In this document: positions 9,005 through 17,037 of the stretch, piece after piece
Numbering within the stretch: position 1 is the stretch's first letter
Layout of the letters: each line of letters starts with the position of its first letter
Assembly: GCA_937870775.1 (NCBI GenBank)
Contig: CALMZU010000318.1
Span: forward strand, 1 to 37,416
Source of the DNA: an uncultured Elusimicrobia bacterium
Lineage (GTDB): Bacteria; Elusimicrobiota; Elusimicrobia; Elusimicrobiales; UBA9959
Reading direction: 5' to 3'
Length of the DNA: 37,416 nucleotides
Notes under the pieces: model-generated
Told to the model about the DNA's origin: nothing
What the model saw: only the letters and a program-made list of their open reading frames with translations
Databases searched by the model: none
Program-made: the position numbers and the translations under genes

Positions 9005-9736
9005 TTACTGGGCGGCTTCGCCCTCGGAGGCTTCCTTCTTGCGCAGCAGCTCGTGCACTATGAAGTATACCACCATGCCGGCCAGTATTATCTGGGTGGC
9101 GTAGAAGTAGTTGCCGCCGGAGAAGGTGTACAGGTCGTCGAAGCGCCCGTACAGCAGAGAGAAGCGGGCCATCACGGTATTGCCGAACGACGCGCCGAAG
9201 TAGATCATCAGGAAGTAGACGCCGATGTTCGACACCTTCTTGAAGTGGCCCTGGTGCTCCACCGAGAAGAAGAAGTAGAACAGCACGCAGACCAGGCCCA
9301 CGGCCACGATCAGCGAGTTGACGATGGCCAGCGGCGTCATAGAGCTCACGCCCGCCAGCGGCTGCAGCGTGCCCATGATCTGGTTCATGAAGTCGGTGGC
9401 GAGGCTGGCCGGTATGGCGAGGCCCGCGCCGTAGCCCATCAGGAACGTGAAGCCGTACCGCGAGATCCACGAGATCTTCGGGATGAACTGGGTCATCAGC
9501 GAGAGGCCGAGGATCGACGGGACCAGCACCATCAGGTCGCCGTTGGAGATCGGGGTCCAGATCTTGGGGCCCCAGACCGAGAACACCGACACCTGGAACA
9601 GCCAGCCCATGCCGGCGCCGAGGTACAGGTGCTCCGCTATCTTGAAGAACGGATTGTCCTTGTAAAGGAAGCTGAACAGCGCTATCGTGAGGCCGGTCGC
9701 CAGCCAGGCTCCCGCTATCATCCAAGGTTCTGACAT
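9005..9736 (-). CDS. Conserved polytopic membrane protein of unknown function (4th gene of DUF6754 operon)
   Basis: 243 aa, about 7 hydrophobic segments; SD AGGAG upstream; coding strand consistent with operon. Confidence 0.75.
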   Translation of the reverse strand: MSEPWMIAGAWLATGLTIALFSFLYKDNPFFKIAEHLYLGAGMGWLFQVSVFSVWGPKIWTPISNGDLMVLVPSILGLSLMTQFIPKISWISRYGFTFLMGYGAGLAIPASLATDFMNQIMGTLQPLAGVSSMTPLAIVNSLIVAVGLVCVLFYFFFSVEHQGHFKKVSNIGVYFLMIYFGASFGNTVMARFSLLYGRFDDLYTFSGGNYFYATQIILAGMVVYFIVHELLRKKEASEGEAAQ

Positions 9737-9760
9737 AGTTTTCTCCTGTCTCCTAAAGCC

Positions 9761-10582
9761 TTAAAGGAACTTGACCACCAGCAGTATGATGTTGGAGGTC
9801 AGTATCAGCACCAGCACCAGCAGGTTGCCGAGGTTCAGCGCGTCTATGCCGGAAGTGCCCTTGCCGGGCTGGCCCAGCAGCACCTCGTACTCGGCCGCGC
9901 CCTTCATGCCGCCGAGCAGGCCCTTGAGCTGGCCGGTCTGCAGGTAGGGGCCGTAGCCGGGCTGGCTGATGGCGGTGACGCCGCCCGCCACCGGCACGTT
10001 GAACTTGTCGCCGACGAGGGCGACCCAGGAATCCATGATGCCGGTGCCGGTCACGCAGACCACCATCGCCATGTTCTTGTAGTTCTTTATGCCGTTAAGC
10101 ACGGGCATCGTGGAGACGTCCCTGCCGTTGCGGTCCACGGTGTAGATGCCGTACATGTTGGAGGCCATCTGGGTCAGCGCCGCCACGACGTTGGGCATGT
10201 AGGGGAACACCACGTAGTCGACGCCGTCGACCTTATTGTATTCCTTGCTGACCTTGCTGAAGATCTCCTCTATCAGGCCGGTGGAGCCGGACACGTAGGT
10301 GACCACGCCGACGCGCAGGTTCTTCTTGAACGCGTGGCGCACCAGCGCGGTGGCCATCGGGTGCAGCTCGGGCTTGGTCGAGGGGTCATAATCGAGCGAC
10401 AGCATCAGGAAGGAGCCCGGGGGCAGGGCGTCTATGGCCTTGTATACCCTCTCGGTCTCCTGGGCTATGCTCTTGTTCGGCAGGCCGAGCGGCTTCATCA
10501 CCGGGATGAAGAGGGCCAGCGTGAGGAGCAGGAATATCCAGCGCCTGTCTATCTTGAAGAATTTCTGGAGCGTTTCTTTCAT
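9761..10582 (-). CDS. Conserved membrane-anchored alpha/beta protein of unknown function (3rd gene of DUF6754 operon)
   Basis: 273 aa with N-terminal TM (WIFLLLTLALFIPVM), soluble alpha/beta segment, C-terminal TM (NLLVLVLILTSNIILLVVKFL); starts right after the upstream stop. Confidence 0.75.
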   Translation of the reverse strand: MKETLQKFFKIDRRWIFLLLTLALFIPVMKPLGLPNKSIAQETERVYKAIDALPPGSFLMLSLDYDPSTKPELHPMATALVRHAFKKNLRVGVVTYVSGSTGLIEEIFSKVSKEYNKVDGVDYVVFPYMPNVVAALTQMASNMYGIYTVDRNGRDVSTMPVLNGIKNYKNMAMVVCVTGTGIMDSWVALVGDKFNVPVAGGVTAISQPGYGPYLQTGQLKGLLGGMKGAAEYEVLLGQPGKGTSGIDALNLGNLLVLVLILTSNIILLVVKFL

Positions 10583-10583
10583 A

Positions 10584-11252
10584 TTAGTCCCTGCCGAGGT
10601 ACTGCTTCTCGATGCCGAAGATGATCTTGAACGAGGTGACCACCGCGCCTATGGCGATGCCGATCATGATGCCGCGCTTGCCGGCCACGGCGGGCACGGC
10701 CATGATCCAGCCTATCACCTGGGAGACGGTGTAGCCGGTCCAGCCGAGAACCTTGTCCCAGATCAGCTGGCCGAGCGGCACCTTGCCGAGTATCAGGATG
10801 AAGGCCGCGACGAACAGCACGAAGGCCTGCGCCGACTTTATCCTGAACGAGCGGTAGGCGGTGGACACTATGTAGAACGCGAGCACGGCGAACATCGTGC
10901 CGGCCAGAGCGTTGTAGATATGCCTGTAGGACCAGCCAAGGGCGGTTATGCTGCCCGCCTCCATCGTGCGGCCTTTTGTGACGATCGCGGGGACCACCAT
11001 GGCGAGGAAGCCGATAAACACGAAGATGCTGTAGCCCCAGCCGGGCACCTGCCTGGTTATCTTCCCGTAGTGGGTGCGGAACAGGCTGATGAGGCCCAGC
11101 ATGAAGGCGAAGGCCATCACTATGTTCTCCCACTTGCTGACGGTCTCCACGAAGTCCACGGCCACCTTGTGCGGGACATAATAGGAAAGCAGCGTAAGCA
11201 CACCGACCGTGAACACTATCGCGAGGGGTATGGTCTTTTTTATCAATTTCAT
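10584..11252 (-). CDS. Conserved polytopic membrane protein of unknown function (2nd gene of DUF6754 operon)
   Basis: 222 aa, about 6 hydrophobic segments; coupled to upstream gene (TGATATG). Confidence 0.75.
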   Translation of the reverse strand: MKLIKKTIPLAIVFTVGVLTLLSYYVPHKVAVDFVETVSKWENIVMAFAFMLGLISLFRTHYGKITRQVPGWGYSIFVFIGFLAMVVPAIVTKGRTMEAGSITALGWSYRHIYNALAGTMFAVLAFYIVSTAYRSFRIKSAQAFVLFVAAFILILGKVPLGQLIWDKVLGWTGYTVSQVIGWIMAVPAVAGKRGIMIGIAIGAVVTSFKIIFGIEKQYLGRD

Positions 11253-11253
11253 A

Positions 11254-12519
11254 TCAATAGGCCTTGAAGACGTTGACTACCACGTTCACCAGGGTGTCCC
11301 AGTGGAACTTGGCGCCCAGCATCACGATGACGGTGCCGAAAAGCACCGCGAGCATGACGACGAGCTTGCCGAAGTCCTGCACCTTGAGGGCGCTCAGGAG
11401 CATCGGCTCCTTCGACAGGTAGGCGCCGGCGGCGTAGAGTTCCTCGCCGATGAGGGTGTAGTCGCAGGCGGTGAAGAAGAAGGGCAGCTGGCCCTCGGCG
11501 TCGGTGCCGGCTATCTGTATGGCGCCGTTGGCGGCGCCCACCTCGGCCAGGAGCAGGGCCTCGGCGGAGAAGTAGCCCATGAAGAACACGGCGGCCGGCT
11601 TCTCGCGGGCTATAAGGCCGTCGACCGAGGCGGCGAAGGAGAACTGGTCCTGGCTGACGAAGAAGTTGGAGTCGTCGCGGTAGGAGTCCGGGCGGCCGGC
11701 CTCCAGGTAGGACTGCTTCACGACCTCTTTGCAGACCGTCATCACGACGGGGTCGTAATGCGGTACCTGGATCATGCTGTCGTACTGCGCCACCTTCTTG
11801 GAGACCTCGCCCAGGATGAACGTCGAGGCTATCGTGCCGATGTAGCTGATCGGCTGGTTGCCGGTGGTGTAGTAGATCGGCTTGCCCATCTCGGTGGCGC
11901 GGCCGATCGCCTCGTCTATGGCGTCGAGGCCGGCTATGCGGCGTATGAACAGGCCCTTGCGCTTGGCGTGGGAGACGGCCCAGAAGAACACGCCCACCAG
12001 GACCACGAAGAGCACGACGTTATTGAGGCGGTCCAGGCGGAACCAGTTGCCCTTGGGCTCGGCGGAAACCGGCTCGGAGGCGGCGGTCACGACGCCGTTG
12101 ACGGAGGACTCCACCTTGAAATGCACGACGGTGCCGGCGGGCAGCTCGCCGAAGGCGGCGTTGAGGTCCACCTTCAGGGCATGCTCGCTCGAGGAGCCGT
12201 CCCAGGCCCAGAAGGGCAGGTCCACGCTCTTGCCGCTGTTGCCGGCGGCCTTGAATTCGTCGGCCTTTACCCAGCCGCCGTTCTCGACGGTGGAGGCGAA
12301 CACGGTGTACACCGTGTCGGGCGTCTCGGCGTGGCCGACCGGCCAGCGGAGCAGGGCGGCCCCGCCGACGTCGTAGGGCATGTCGGCGGCGGCGAAGCCG
12401 GTTATGGCCGCCGCCGGCTGGGCGGGGGCCTTCTTAACCGCGGCGGGCTTGGCCGCGAAGGCCGAGCCCGCCGTGAAAAGAAATAAAACGGCGAGATGGA
12501 GCGCTTTATTCTTGGTCAT
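11254..12519 (-). CDS. DUF6754-type protein: signal peptide, beta-sandwich/Fn3-like domain, TM, alpha/beta domain
   Basis: 421 aa; GLDAIDEAIGRATEMGKPIYYTTG...AAVFFMGYFSAEALLLAEVGAANGAIQIAGTDAEGQLPFFFTACDYTLIGEELYAAGAYLSKEP matches my recollection of DUF6754. Confidence 0.78.
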   Translation of the reverse strand: MTKNKALHLAVLFLFTAGSAFAAKPAAVKKAPAQPAAAITGFAAADMPYDVGGAALLRWPVGHAETPDTVYTVFASTVENGGWVKADEFKAAGNSGKSVDLPFWAWDGSSSEHALKVDLNAAFGELPAGTVVHFKVESSVNGVVTAASEPVSAEPKGNWFRLDRLNNVVLFVVLVGVFFWAVSHAKRKGLFIRRIAGLDAIDEAIGRATEMGKPIYYTTGNQPISYIGTIASTFILGEVSKKVAQYDSMIQVPHYDPVVMTVCKEVVKQSYLEAGRPDSYRDDSNFFVSQDQFSFAASVDGLIAREKPAAVFFMGYFSAEALLLAEVGAANGAIQIAGTDAEGQLPFFFTACDYTLIGEELYAAGAYLSKEPMLLSALKVQDFGKLVVMLAVLFGTVIVMLGAKFHWDTLVNVVVNVFKAY

Positions 12520-12530
12520 ATCTGAAGAAT

Positions 12531-12559
12531 AATATACCTTTTAAGGACCCCTGTATCAA
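12531..12559 (-). promoter_or_regulatory. Sigma70-type promoter of DUF6754 operon
   Basis: On minus strand TTGATA-N17-TATATT, 11 nt upstream of the ATG at 12519. Confidence 0.75.
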
Positions 12560-12560
12560 G

Positions 12561-12592
12561 AAAAAAACGGACGGCCCGCTGGGGCCGTCCGT
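12561..12592 (-). terminator. Intrinsic terminator of peptide ABC transporter operon
   Basis: Minus strand ACGGACGGCCC-CAGC-GGGCCGTCCGT followed by TTTTTT. Confidence 0.88.
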
Positions 12593-12621
12593 CCGACGTG
12601 AAAACGCCCCGCGGAGGGGGG

Positions 12622-13608
12622 TCACACGTAAGGGCACGCGGCGAAGTGGCCGGGGGCCTTTTCGACGAGCTCCGGCACCTTCAGCGCGCACTCGGGCTTG
12701 GCCATGTGGCAGCGGGTACGGAAGCCGCAACCCGACGGTTTCGCGAGCGGGCTCGGCACGTCGCCCTTGAGTATGATGCGCTCGCCGCGGGTCTTGTGCG
12801 GGTCCGGCAGCGGGGCGGCCGACATCAGCGCCTTCGTATACGGGTGAAGCGGGTTCCTGTTGACGTCGCGGCTGGAGCCTATCTCCACCATGTTGCCGAG
12901 GTACATCACGGCTATGCGGTCGCTGATATGCTCCACGACCGACAGGTCGTGGGCGATGAAGAGGTAGGAGAGGCCGAACTCGGCCTGCAGGTCCTCGAGC
13001 AGGTTTATGATCTGCGCCTGTATGGAGACGTCGAGCGCGCTGACCGGCTCGTCGGCTATGATGAAGGCGGGATTCGTGGCGAGGGCGCGGGCCAGGCCGA
13101 CGCGCTGGCGCTGGCCGCCGGAGAACTCGTGCGGGTAGCGGGCGGCGTAGGCGGCGCGCAGGCCCACCTTCTCGAGCAGCCAGGCCACCTTCTCGCGTTT
13201 CTCCTTGGCGCTCATGCCGGGCATGTGTATGTCGAGCGGCTCGCTGACTATGGCCTCAACCGACATGCGGGGGTTAAGGGACGAGTACGGGTCCTGGAAG
13301 ACCATCTGCATGCGCGAGCGGAAAGGGCGCATGGCCTTGTGGTTCAGGCCCGCGATGTTGGACACCTTGCCGTCGGCGCCGGCGAAGAGCACCTCGCCCG
13401 ACGTGACCGGCGCCAGGTTTATCAGCGCTTTGCCCACCGTGGTCTTGCCGCAGCCGGACTCGCCCACCATGCCCAGCGTTTCGCCGGGCTTAACGGAGAA
13501 GGAAACCCCGTCGACGGCCTTGACCTCGCCGACCTTGCCGAGGAAGAGGCCGCCGTGTATGGGGAAATGCACCTTGAGGTCTTTTACTTCCAGTATGTTC
13601 TCGCTCAT
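12622..13608 (-). CDS. Oligo/dipeptide ABC transporter ATP-binding protein (OppF/DppF-like)
   Basis: Walker [23 protein letters not shown], signature [15 protein letters not shown]-terminal oligopeptide ATPase Cys motif; ATG (MSENILEV) at 13608, track N-term extension overlaps upstream gene. Confidence 0.93.
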   Translation of the reverse strand: MSENILEVKDLKVHFPIHGGLFLGKVGEVKAVDGVSFSVKPGETLGMVGESGCGKTTVGKALINLAPVTSGEVLFAGADGKVSNIAGLNHKAMRPFRSRMQMVFQDPYSSLNPRMSVEAIVSEPLDIHMPGMSAKEKREKVAWLLEKVGLRAAYAARYPHEFSGGQRQRVGLARALATNPAFIIADEPVSALDVSIQAQIINLLEDLQAEFGLSYLFIAHDLSVVEHISDRIAVMYLGNMVEIGSSRDVNRNPLHPYTKALMSAAPLPDPHKTRGERIILKGDVPSPLAKPSGCGFRTRCHMAKPECALKVPELVEKAPGHFAACPYV

Positions 13609-13610
13609 GT

Positions 13611-14603
13611 TCAGGCCCTCTTTTTGCATTTGTGGCACCTTACCAGCCGGCCGGGGGAGACTTCCACCAGTTCGGGCTCGCTCTCGCGGCACTCGGGGCC
13701 GGCCTCGGGGCAGCGGTTGTTGAACTTGCAGCCCTGCGGGAAGCTGAGTATGTCGGGCACCATGCCCTCTATCACGGGCAGGCGTTTGCCGGGCTCGTTC
13801 TTGAAGCCGGGCAGGGATTTCAGCAGGCCTATCGTGTAGGGGTGCATCGGCTCGTCGAAGAGCGGCTTCACCTCGGAGATCTCCTGTATGCGGCCGCCGT
13901 ACATCACGGCCACGCGCTGGCAGGTCTCGGCCACCACCGCGAGGTCGTGCGTGATGAGCAGTATCGCGGCGTCCTTGGTCTTCTTCTTGACGTCCAGCAT
14001 CAGGTCCAGGATCTGGGCCTGTATCGTAACGTCGAGGGCGGTGGTGGGCTCGTCGGCTATCAGCAGCGCCGGGTCCGAGGCCAGCGCCATGGCTATCATC
14101 ACGCGCTGGCGCATGCCGCCGGAGAACTGGTGCGGGTAATCCTTCAGGCGGGCCTTAGGGGACGGTATGCCTACGAGACCCAGCATCTCGGCCGCCCGCT
14201 CCTCCACCTGTTTCTCCGTCAGCTGCTCCTGGTGGAAGCGTATGGCCTCCATCAGCTGCCAGCCTATGGAGAAGACCGGGTTCAGCGAGGTCATCGGCTC
14301 CTGGAAGATCATCGAGATCTCCTTGCCGCGGATCTTCCTCATCTCGGGATAGGTCAGCTTAAGCAGGTCCCGGCCGCGGAAGATGATCTCGCCGCCGGTG
14401 ATCTTGCCGGGGGGATCGGGGATGAGGCGCAGTATGCTCAGCGCGGTCACGGACTTGCCGCAGCCTGACTCGCCGACGAGGCCCAGCACCTCGTTCTCGC
14501 AGATGTGGAAATCCACGCCGTCTACGGCCTTGGCTACCTTGTCCTCCACCTGGAAGCAGGTCTTGAGGCCCTTAACCTCGAGAAGTTTTTTCGTTCCGGT
14601 CAT
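13611..14603 (-). CDS. Oligo/dipeptide ABC transporter ATP-binding protein (OppD/DppD-like)
   Basis: Walker [57 protein letters not shown]. Confidence 0.93.
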   Translation of the reverse strand: MTGTKKLLEVKGLKTCFQVEDKVAKAVDGVDFHICENEVLGLVGESGCGKSVTALSILRLIPDPPGKITGGEIIFRGRDLLKLTYPEMRKIRGKEISMIFQEPMTSLNPVFSIGWQLMEAIRFHQEQLTEKQVEERAAEMLGLVGIPSPKARLKDYPHQFSGGMRQRVMIAMALASDPALLIADEPTTALDVTIQAQILDLMLDVKKKTKDAAILLITHDLAVVAETCQRVAVMYGGRIQEISEVKPLFDEPMHPYTIGLLKSLPGFKNEPGKRLPVIEGMVPDILSFPQGCKFNNRCPEAGPECRESEPELVEVSPGRLVRCHKCKKRA

Positions 14604-14607
14604 ATTG

Positions 14608-15993
14608 TTACCTGAGCCTCGAGAAGACCTTCGGGTCGAAAGCCTCGCGCACGGCCTCGCCTATCATCACCACCGAGTACAGCGTAACGGCGAGCGCGAT
14701 GGAAGGGGTCAGTATCAAATGCGGGTAGTACTTCAGGTACTTCATGCCCTGGTCCAGCAGCGCGCCCCAGCTCGGCGTGCCGACGGGCAGGCCGAAACCC
14801 AGGTAGTCGAGCGAGACCAGAGAGCCTATGGTGCCCACTATGCTGAACGGCGCGAAGGTCACAAGCGGCACCAGCGAGTTAGGCAGGATGTGCTTCATCA
14901 TCACCGACCATTCGGTGGCGCCCATCGCGACGGCCGCCTGCACGTAGTCGCGGGCCTTCTCGCGGTAGAACTCGCCGCGGATATAGTAGGAGATGCCGAC
15001 CCAGCCCTGCAGCAATACCATCAGCGAGACCAGGAGCAGGAAGGTGGGCTGCACTATCGCGGCCACGATGATCAGCATGAACAGGAACGGTATGGCGGCC
15101 CAGATCTCTATCAGGCGCTGTATCAGTATGTCGGTCCAGCCGCCGAAATAGCCCATCACGCCGCCGATGATTATGCCTATCAGGTAGCCGGTGAACGAGA
15201 CTATCAGCGCGAAGGCCATGGAGATGCGGAAACCGTACACCAGCTGCGCGAAGACGTCGGTGGCGGAGTCGTCGGTGCCCAGCAGGTGGTCGGCGCCGGG
15301 CTTATGCGGCGGGCGGCCGGGCATGTCCATCAAATGCTCGCGCGGGGAATAGGGGTACACCGGCATTATGATGGAGGCCTTGCCGTCGGCGAAGGCGGCC
15401 TTGGCCGCCGTGACGTTCTTCAGGTCGGCCTCTATGTCCGGTATGGTCTCCTGCAGGTCCTGGTAGTCCTGGCGCTCCTCGGGCGTGGCCTTGGGGCCGG
15501 GCTTCACGGCCAGCTGGGCGCGCACGTCGGCTATCTCCGCCTCGAGCGCCTTCACCTGCCCGTCGAAGACCGACGGGTCCCGCTTCTCCGCGGCGAAGAG
15601 GCGGTAGTCCACCTCGCCGTCGCCGGTCTGGCCGTAGTCCGAGCGCTTCAGCACGGCGGAGGGGGACTTGAAGAACAGTATGCCGTCGGTCCACTCGGCC
15701 ACCGCCGGGAACGCGAAGTGCCCGCCGTAGCGTATGAACAGCGGCTTGTTGTTCACCATCAGCTCGAGGAAGAGCGACATCACGAACAGCGTGGAGATGG
15801 CCACGAAGGAATAGTAGCCGCGCTTTATGGTCTTGAAGCGCTTCATGCGCTTCTCCCAGTGCGGGGCCACCTTCATGTCGAAGCCGAGCAGCGTGCCGCC
15901 TCTGACGTAGAGCCACGGTATGGCCCGGAACGTCAGCAGGTAGCCTGCGGCAAGAAGTACGGCGGTCTCAATAAGTTTTATGATGACGGTCAT
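14608..15993 (-). CDS. Peptide ABC transporter permease, YejE/OppC-like, with an extra N-terminal helix and coiled-coil insertion
   Basis: LGTDDSATDVFAQLVYGFRISMAFAL, EFYREKARDYVQAAVAMGATEWSVMMKHILPNSLVPL, LDYLGFGLPVGTPSWGALL; gene neighbourhood. Confidence 0.9.
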   Translation of the reverse strand: MTVIIKLIETAVLLAAGYLLTFRAIPWLYVRGGTLLGFDMKVAPHWEKRMKRFKTIKRGYYSFVAISTLFVMSLFLELMVNNKPLFIRYGGHFAFPAVAEWTDGILFFKSPSAVLKRSDYGQTGDGEVDYRLFAAEKRDPSVFDGQVKALEAEIADVRAQLAVKPGPKATPEERQDYQDLQETIPDIEADLKNVTAAKAAFADGKASIIMPVYPYSPREHLMDMPGRPPHKPGADHLLGTDDSATDVFAQLVYGFRISMAFALIVSFTGYLIGIIIGGVMGYFGGWTDILIQRLIEIWAAIPFLFMLIIVAAIVQPTFLLLVSLMVLLQGWVGISYYIRGEFYREKARDYVQAAVAMGATEWSVMMKHILPNSLVPLVTFAPFSIVGTIGSLVSLDYLGFGLPVGTPSWGALLDQGMKYLKYYPHLILTPSIALAVTLYSVVMIGEAVREAFDPKVFSRLR

Positions 15994-17036
15994 TTGCCGA
16001 ACCTTATCCTGGGGTCTATCATGGCCCAGATCACGTCGGAGAAGATGTTGCCGGTCAGCCTTATCAGCACCAGGAACACCATCGTACCGAGTATCACCGG
16101 GTAGTCGCGCTGCACCACGGAATTGAAGCTCAGGAGGCCCATGCCGGGGATGTTGCAGGTCTTTTCAATAAGGAAAGAACCGGCGAACAGCAGGCCCAGG
16201 GCGTTGCCGATACCGACGGTCAGCGGTATCAGCGAGTTGCGCATCGCGTGCACGAAGATGACGCGGCGCTCGGAGAGGCCCTTGGCGAAGGCGGTGCGCA
16301 CGTAGTCCGCGCCCAGGTTGTCCAGGAGGGAGTTCTTCATCAGCACCGTCATCGTGGCGAAGCCGCCCATGATATAGCCGAACACCGGGATGGCGGTGTG
16401 GTGCAGCTGGTCGACGATCTTGCCGAAGAAGGTGAGCTCGGCCCAGTTGTCGGACCTGAAGCCGCCGAGCGGGAACAGGTCGAAGTAGCTGCCGCCGCCG
16501 AGGAACACCATCAGCATCAGGCAGGCTACGAAGCCGGGTATGGCGTAGCCGAGGAACACCAGCATGGACGTGGCAGTGTCGTAGCCGGACTTATGCCTTA
16601 TGGCCTTGGTGACGCCGAGCGGCACGCAGATCACCCATGAAGCCAGGTAGCCTATGAGGCCGAAGTAGATGGAGATGGGGAACTTGGAGATTATCACGTC
16701 GAGCACCGGCTCGCTGTACACGTAAGAGCGGCCGAAGTCGAGGTGCATGATGCCCCACAGCCAGGCGCCGTACCCGACGGGGATGCTCTTGTCGAGATGG
16801 TAGTATTTCTTCAGGTCCTCCATCGCGGCGGCGGGGATCTGCAGTTCGCCCTGCTCGTTGGCCATGCCGGCCGAACCGCCCTCCTGCATCATGGCCATCT
16901 TTATCTGCAGCTGGGCCTGCTCTATGGGGCCGCCGGGCACCACGCGCAGTATGGCGTACACCATGAAGGTGATAGCTATGAAGGTCACCGGTATCAGCAG
17001 CAGCCGGCGTATGAAATAAGTTGTCATTCCGTGCAT
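15990..17036 (-). CDS. Peptide ABC transporter permease, YejB/OppB-like
   Basis: FIRRLLLIPVTFIAITFMVYAILRVVPGGPIEQ; DYVRTAFAKGLSERRVIFVHAMRNSLIPL (EAA loop). Confidence 0.92.
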   Translation of the reverse strand: MHGMTTYFIRRLLLIPVTFIAITFMVYAILRVVPGGPIEQAQLQIKMAMMQEGGSAGMANEQGELQIPAAAMEDLKKYYHLDKSIPVGYGAWLWGIMHLDFGRSYVYSEPVLDVIISKFPISIYFGLIGYLASWVICVPLGVTKAIRHKSGYDTATSMLVFLGYAIPGFVACLMLMVFLGGGSYFDLFPLGGFRSDNWAELTFFGKIVDQLHHTAIPVFGYIMGGFATMTVLMKNSLLDNLGADYVRTAFAKGLSERRVIFVHAMRNSLIPLTVGIGNALGLLFAGSFLIEKTCNIPGMGLLSFNSVVQRDYPVILGTMVFLVLIRLTGNIFSDVIWAMIDPRIRFGK

Positions 17037-17037
17037 A

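Noticed and set aside
11209-12486. 425-aa plus-strand ORF
   Set aside because: Antisense to the DUF6754-type gene; the minus frame has signal peptide, TM and family motifs.
12506-12730. 74-aa minus-strand ORF across the terminator
   Set aside because: Spans a strong terminator and the DUF6754 promoter; no coding signal.
14383-16104. 573-aa plus-strand ORF
   Set aside because: Antisense to the OppD/permease genes; no RBS, no domains.
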